NCBI GenBank assembly: GCA_963693085.1
Contig: OY856409.1
Span: forward strand, 660,716,591-660,780,590
Length of the DNA: 64,000 nt
Direction: 5' to 3'
Source: Alisma plantago-aquatica
Taxonomy: Eukaryota; Streptophyta; Magnoliopsida; Alismatales; Alismataceae
Part shown: positions 58,101 through 64,000 of the stretch, in pieces
How the letters are laid out: every line of letters starts with the position of its first letter
Position numbering within the stretch: the stretch's first letter is position 1
Notes under the pieces: model-generated
Seen by the model: only the letters and a program-made list of their open reading frames with translations
Told to the model about the DNA's origin: nothing
Databases searched by the model: none
Translations under genes and position numbers: made by a program

Positions 58101-59666
58101 ACATTCAGTAAATTTTGCATGAATTTCTAAATTTGTTTGCTATTTTTAATTGACCAAACATCAAAATCATATAGTTTTGAATATACTATTTTTAATAAAT
58201 AACAGATATCAAATTAAAAATCTGGAAGTATTTTTATGTGATAGTACTCATCATGAGCTTTCTACAGGTACCTTGTTTGATAAAATCCGACTTCCCAATC
58301 TCAAGATATGAATTTTTAAAAGTACCTTAGTTTGGATCATCCTCAGCCGTTAATTTGAGATCTAAAGGTCCTAGGCAGCAACGTCCCTTTCCTTCTGTTG
58401 GTCTGCTGGTCGCGGATTCACCCAAGGATCCGCCTCCTTCCTCACCCGTTAGCTCCGAGCGGCTCCCCCTGTTTCCTCTATTTTACAGAGTACAATGAGG
58501 AGGCTCCCACACCGGCTGATGAGGAGGAGAAGGCAGGGGTTAAGCCATGCGAGGTGGCCGCCAGGGGCATCGGCGGCGGTGGCTGGGCCCTCTGGTGCGG
58601 CTGACTGTGGAGAAAGATGGGCGGGCGTCCTCCTTGGTTGTGCGGAGGTGAAGAAGTCATAACCTACCAGAGATGAATAGGAGATGAGGGGCTAGACCTC
58701 GGATGGCCGTTGGGGTTTTGGCGGCGGTGGTGGCAGCCAGCTGCAGGAGGGGACTCTACGGCGTTGCCGGTGCTCCTGTCTTCTGTCAGTTTGAGGGATA
58801 CATCAAGGAACACAGGGTTCCTAGGAGTGAACGAGAAAGGATAGAGGACGTCCAAGAAGGGGAAAGAAGAGAAGAGGGGAAAAGGCTAGAGAAGGAAGGT
58901 TTATAAAGGAGCAAGAATGTTAGGGTTCTGAGATACTTGGCAGTCCGTTACCAAACCTGAGTGGCGGCAGAGAGCTTTTCCCAGTCGCTCGTTAGTTTCC
59001 TGAAGAGGAAGGGGGAGGGGAAAATAAGCGCACCGGCCACAGGGTTGATTTGGGCCTACGTAGGCTGGCCCAAAAGTGAAGAAGGCATGAAATTGAGCTG
59101 AAACAAGGCATAAAATTGCCAAATTTCAAGGTATAATAACTTGGACTCCGAAGGTCCAATCGATGTGAGTTTTATACCATTAGAAAGGAAATCGAGCCCT
59201 CTCCTACATGAAATACAACAAGAGACAAGATGGTTATATTAATAAGGTTCAGTCTCATATGTACCACAGATATATAATAAGGAATCATCATAGTAAAAAA
59301 ACAATGAAATGTCATATTTGGTAAGAGGGTTAATGTTGATATGGCTAAATGGAAGTATAACCACACTCAATCTATGCAATTGATATTTAATTGAGTATAA
59401 GTCACTTGATGGGAGAGAGAGTGCAATATAGGAGAGAGAAAAAGAAAGAAAGGAAGGACTAACATTTATAATTTGAGTTAACCATAGTACTAGGTGCATG
59501 CAGAAAGAGAACTATTCATTTTGAATCATATTTTGTATTTCTTGCTTCAATTTCTTATAATAAATATCGCTTCGTGATCTTTTTGCATAAACTCCCTCAA
59601 CTAATTCTATTTGGGAAAAACTACATTGGTAGACTTAAGTTAGCCTTGAAATTTTGGGATGTTACA
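55196..59666 (-). repeat. Array unit 5: complete LTR
   Basis: 4471 bp. GGATATGAATCT haplotype with units 1 and 6. A change in hairpin 5 (GGTGCAACACACC at ~55948) breaks its stem. The GC-rich segment has CTGACTGTGG, which stops the small ORF found in other units. Hairpin comb at 55868-56041. Confidence 0.88.
55868..56041 (-). repeat. Hairpin comb, unit 5
   Basis: Hairpin 5 has GGTGC opposite ACACC, a broken pair; the others are intact. Confidence 0.85.
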
Positions 59667-60412
59667 ATTCTACCCACCTTGAAATAAATTTCGTCCTCGA
59701 AATTTCTCTAGGCTACTACCCACCTTAGGGTTCTCCTTACCTCGTCATTTATTATATGGTACACTTATGTTCAATTTTTTTTTTTTGCATAAAAAAATAC
59801 TATCTAATGTATTTTCATATAAATAATTATGTAAGCATTATCTATTACCTTGGTCCATTTCTCAACTCATACTTAGTGTTTATGAAACTAAACTTGTCTG
59901 TATACTTAGGGCATCTACCTCAACCTTGTCATGACTTCCTAACATTAGTTACACATGGTTGTCTAATCTTGGGTTCTTTAGGTAACTCCTACATTCCTAG
60001 ATATGTGGTGATCAGGCACATACCTAGGGATGCGGGATCCTAACATGCTATCCCTCACTAACCAACTAACACATGTGTCTTGTACCCCATGGGCTAGTAA
60101 GAAAGGAGAGATGCATAGAAGTCTAGTGTTCATGCAATTACTTTTCAATTCTCAATTGGCTGGCCATAACCATTGAGAATGGAGAAGCAACATCATTAAC
60201 TAGGGTTAGGTTGAAACATGGGACCTAGAATAGGTAATCATCTAGCTCTGACATCTCTATTTCTTCTAAGGTGAAAACTCTTAGTTTTTCTAGGTCATTG
60301 TATCTTTTCTTGGGAATCTATCCCTAAATCCTAATCTCTTATCTTCGTCTAGGGTGACTATGAGAATCATACTTGCCTAGTGGCCATTTACCAAATTGCT
60401 CTGATACCATAT
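59667..60412 (-). repeat. Array unit 5: internal region
   Basis: 746 bp. PBS complement at 60398-60409. AACTAGGGTTAGG together with ACATGGGACC matches unit 0 exactly. Confidence 0.85.
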
Positions 60413-63400
60413 TGTAACACCCAGATTTTTATATCACATGAACGGAAGCAAATTTTTTTTTTCTTTTCTGGGAGTGTCACAAACATGATAACCATTGCAA
60501 TAAAAGTAAATGAAACACTTTGCAAAACTATAAAACTGATTCATACATATCTTTTTATCAATATAAAACTACATCATGTTTATGCATAAGTTCATAATAA
60601 AATGTAGATACTTAGGATCATCTAGGTAGATGACACCCCACTAGGCAAGCTTGAAAGTCTCTTAGGCCTTTACTGGTCCCTTTGTTCTTCAATCGCTCCA
60701 AACCTGCGGACATCGCATCCCCAGCCATGCATTGGGCAAAAACAGTCGTTAGAGTAAGTGGCATGAGTATTCAAAAATGCACATTACTGAAGACCTAACA
60801 ATATGTTCTTGGACATTATAAAATTGATAACAAATGTTGATTAAAATTTGAAAACATAATATCTCTTGACTTCTTTAACTCTTATCTTTCTACTCTATAT
60901 TTTCTGGAGACCTATACCATGGGCCTCATGACCTACACCAAAGTGTCTAGGTCATACTTATCTCATTTGAATTCCTCTCATCACACTCATGGATGAGATT
61001 ACAGACATACTCTAATCTAAAGTATCTTTTACTTATGATTTTTATCTGTTTGTGGCCACCATTATACAATAAGTCCTCCTCTGTTGACACCGAAGTGTCC
61101 TCTATGGTGCAATGCACCCTCTATTGGTACAACGTACCCTCTGTTGACACCGAAGTGTCCTCTATGGTGCAACGCACCCTCTGTTGGCACAACGTGCCCT
61201 CTAAAATGGAGTAAACACTCCTCTGAATTGGCAACAAATGCCTCTGATCGTCCCGGGACTCTCTGAATGAGGACTTATCATATAATGTATTATGTGAAGG
61301 TTTCAAATTAATTAACTTAAGTCTATCTTTACTAAACTCTGAATCTGGACTTATCTGAAATTGAGTACTGAACATGTACTAAATTTTGAATCTGAATCTG
61401 AATTTGAATCTATATCCGAATCTGAATCTATATCTGGATATGAATCTGAATCTACATCTGAATCTGAATCTATATCTGGATCTGAATCTGAATATATATA
61501 TCTTAAAGTAAACATGTATCTTAATTACTACATAATTGAGATTGGGTCTATAACCCATATCATGTACCTTTATTCACAATCTGGCTACTCACACAGTGAG
61601 TAGTCTAAGTCTGAATCTAAATCTTTTTATCTTTAAGTTCTAAACTGACTTCATTGCTGGATTTGAACATGTATCTCATTATCGGGGTAAACTTTGTTTT
61701 GAAATTCTTATTTGGTCAAATTAATTCATTATACCAATTATATCATAAATGAGTCTAATGTCTTATGAGAAAGGATCTGACATGAATATAGAAATACTAA
61801 GTATATAAAGTATCTTAAGTCAAGCTTATGAAAGTATCATAAGTGCAACATATCTAAAATATCAATTCTGACAAGATGGTTCAATCCTTCTTATAAAATT
61901 TGATGTTACCCTGAAACTTTGCATATGAACTTACATATTAAACCTAAATATCAAAATAGAAATCTTATAAAATAGTGTATTGCAACCTAATCATAACTTA
62001 ATGTGTCATTATCTTATAATGCCATCATGGACTCATTTCTACAATACATTGTGATCCCAAAAGCACCTTTATTTCTAAAAGTAGACCATGTCTTAGTATT
62101 CTGAAATTCATATTCTTACATTGTAATTAAATTCGAGATATTATTTATTCTAAGGAATCTAGTTGTTATATCTATACATATGTATGAAATCTTAATGGCA
62201 TATTTCTACTTGAAATCGTAATACATAGTTATGCCTATAAATATGAGAAATTCTGACAACCTATGTGTACTTAAATTCTCAATACAAAACCATCCCAAAT
62301 CACCAACTAAGTATGGCTACATTATTTGCATATCTTATCTTACAATCTTATTCATAATTTTGAACATTTCTAAGAAATCTTATAGGAACATGATTCTTTA
62401 ACTTTCTCATGGACATGGTCCATGGGTCATAACTACTTTGAGCAACATATCACTATTTTAGACTTTGGGTATCTACACTTGCATAAATATAGAAATGTTT
62501 GTAAATCTTAACATTGAAGTCTTAGAATATTAAATCACATAGGTCATGAAACTCTTATCAGGAGACATGTAAACATATTGAACATAAACTATGAGTACTC
62601 ATGTGCATGGACCACTTACCTCTTGTGTTGATGATGTCATTAACTTAGTCTTGATTTCTTGTTCCAAATCTTAATCACCTGAATATAATCAAAGTTCTAT
62701 AAGTCCAAGTACATGTTCCCTCTTTCTATTTCTAAATCTCAAAACCCCATCCTCCTAAATATATATATACCAACTTAGGGTTCTTATTTAGACTAAACAT
62801 AACTTTAATCTGAAATCACCATAAAATATTTGTGTTGAAATAAAATAAAACTCATACTATATAATCAATATTATCTTTATACTCAAATAAGACATAAGTC
62901 GTCTTATGCACTCATATTAACATATAGATAAAAAAAAATCTCAAACATAGTCATATATACTAATCCTACTTGACTCTATCATGAAATCAAATTAAAAACC
63001 ATTTAGATAAATAATATCAGACTTAATTAGGCATATATATCACTTATTGTCTCAAGATAATCATCTATTATTCTAGATAATGGCCACTTAGGTCCAAAAG
63101 AACATACTAACATAATAACATAAGAAAATCCATCAAATTTATAGAAAAGAAATCATATGATGTAGGAATCATCATGTATTAAAATATCAGGTCATCGAAA
63201 AATCATATCATGGGTGAAATACCCAAAATACCCTTATTAGGGTTTATATCAAAAACATCAATAAAACTTCATATAATAGAAATCAGGATTTCAAATCATG
63301 TTAAGAATATCATAATACACATTCAGTAAATTTTGCATGAATTTCTAAATTTGTTTGCTATTTTTAATTGACCAAACATCAAAATCATATAGTTTTGAAT

Positions 63401-64000
63401 ATACTATTTTTAATAAATAACAGATATCAAATTAAAAATCTGGAAGTATTTTTATGTGATTGTACTCATCATGAGCTTTCTACAGGTACCTTGTTTGATA
63501 AAATCCGACTTCCCAATCTCAAGATATGAATTTTTAAAAGTACCTTAGTTTGAATCATCCTCAGCCGTTAATTTGAGATCTAAAGGTCCTAGGCAGCAAC
63601 GTCCCTTTCCTTCTGTTGGTCTGCTGGTCGCGGATATCGCGGATCCACCCAAGGATCCGCCTCCTTCCTCACCCGTTAGCTCCGAGCGGCTCCCCCTGTT
63701 TCCTCTGTTTTACAGAGTACAATGAGGAGGCTCCCACACCGGCTGATGAGGAGGAGAAGGCAGGGGTTAAGCCGTGCGAGGTGGCCGCCAATGGCATCGG
63801 CGGCGGTGGCTGGGCCCTCTGGTGCGGCTGGCTGTGGAGAAAGATGGACGGGCATCCTCCTTGGTTGCACGGAGGTGAAGAAGTCAGAACCTACCAGAGA
63901 CGAATAGGAGATGAGGGGCTAGACCTCGGATGGCCGTTGGGGTGTCAGAGGCGGTGGTGGCAGCCAACTGCCGGAGGGGACTCTACGGCGCTGTCGGTGC
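60413..64000 (-). repeat. Array unit 6: LTR, cut by the window edge
   Basis: 3588 bp visible. The first part is nearest to unit 1, but the last ~400 bp is more diverged than in any other unit: a 9-bp duplication around 63632-63646 (CGCGGATATCGCGGA), GGACGGGCATCC, GTTGCACGG and GTCAGAGGCGG. This may be the outermost LTR of the array or a recombinant. Hairpin comb at 61086-61259. Confidence 0.85.
61086..61259 (-). repeat. Hairpin comb, unit 6
   Basis: All nine stems pair; both GACAC hairpins keep the CGAA loop. Confidence 0.85.

Larger units (their letters stand above)
33244..64000 (-). mobile_element. Tandem array of a non-autonomous LTR retrotransposon sharing LTRs (period ~5215 bp)
   Basis: Units start (TGTAACACC) at 33244, 34337, 39551, 44766, 49982, 55196 and 60413, with full lengths of 5214-5217 bp. 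Each full unit is an LTR (TGTAACACCC ... GGGATGTTACA, about 4470 bp) plus a 744-746 bp internal part. On the - strand the internal part begins with a PBS (TGGTATCAGAGC), four bases from the LTR end. It finishes with a purine-rich tract (AAGGTGGGTAGAAT) touching the next LTR. This is LTR-retrotransposon anatomy, but repeated LTR-internal-LTR-internal without target duplications between units. No gag or pol is present; a short frame before the PPT (EISRTKF) looks like the tail of a gypsy-type pol. The array enters at the left with a clean LTR end and runs off the right edge. Confidence 0.85.

Noticed and set aside
34337..64000. Small ORFs of 60-92 codons repeated in each unit as real genes
   Set aside because: They recur because the units are nearly identical. 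One is stopped in unit 5, several overlap on opposite strands, and none shows a domain.
33244..64000. Ordinary centromeric or subtelomeric satellite
   Set aside because: The unit has LTR ends, PBS and PPT in the right order. It is a retrotransposon-derived tandem array, although it may behave like a satellite.

Overview
The window is repeat-dense DNA from a flowering-plant nuclear genome. The evidence is an L1-type LINE with the plant arrangement (endonuclease, reverse transcriptase, zf-RVT, RNase H), Ty1/copia and LTR elements primed by initiator-tRNA-Met-type sites (TGGTATCA[A/G]AG), a FAR1/MuDR-type transposase, a Ulp1-type protease gene of the kind carried by plant MULEs, and long AT-rich spacers. 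No species can be named. I see no intact host gene, no rRNA or tRNA gene and no CRISPR array. Almost everything is a transposable element or its remnant, often nested.

Layout. 1-4864: the 3' part of a LINE on the + strand (end of ORF1, then ORF2 starting in an ATGA overlap, broken by one in-frame stop and one frameshift, then a short A tail). 4865-5842: AT-rich, unassigned. 5843-9202: an element bounded by ~160-190 bp inverted repeats, with a second, hAT-like element (7074-8456) nested inside. 9432-18774: a decayed copia element with a 1.47 kb 5' LTR, PBS, gag, protease, integrase, RT and RNase H remnants, an extra ORF after pol that ends in an acidic tail, and a 5'-truncated 3' LTR. 18930-19450: a cluster of ACAATACTAAC motifs. 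19451-20710: probably an isolated LTR plus PBS. About 21100-33243: a MULE-like composite with a FAR1/MURA-type transposase (22097-24328, +) facing a multi-exon Ulp1-type gene (33251-26953, -). Its non-coding parts carry about 90 copies of GTTACTC, mostly on an exact 21-bp register. A solo copia-type LTR (27652-29293, -) sits inside one protease exon. 33244-64000: a tandem array, period about 5215 bp, of a non-autonomous LTR element on the - strand (LTR ~4470 bp, internal ~745 bp). Neighbours share LTRs. It begins at a clean LTR end inside exon 1 of the Ulp1 gene.

How the parts relate. The insertion order read from nesting is: MULE first; then the solo copia-type LTR and the tandem LTR element into its Ulp1 gene. 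The transposase and Ulp1 genes keep one reading frame across kilobases, but carry many stops of the kind made by C-to-T change (CAG, CAA or CGA to TAG, TAA or TGA). This is what decay of methylated transposons looks like.

Two structures look most worth following. First, the 21-bp-phased GTTACTC arrays shared by the transposase leader, the intergenic region and the Ulp1 introns; they recall motif arrays bound by element-encoded anti-silencing proteins in Arabidopsis VANDAL MULEs. Second, a comb of nine small hairpins spaced about 20 bp apart in each LTR of the tandem array, with different stem sequences but conserved pairing.
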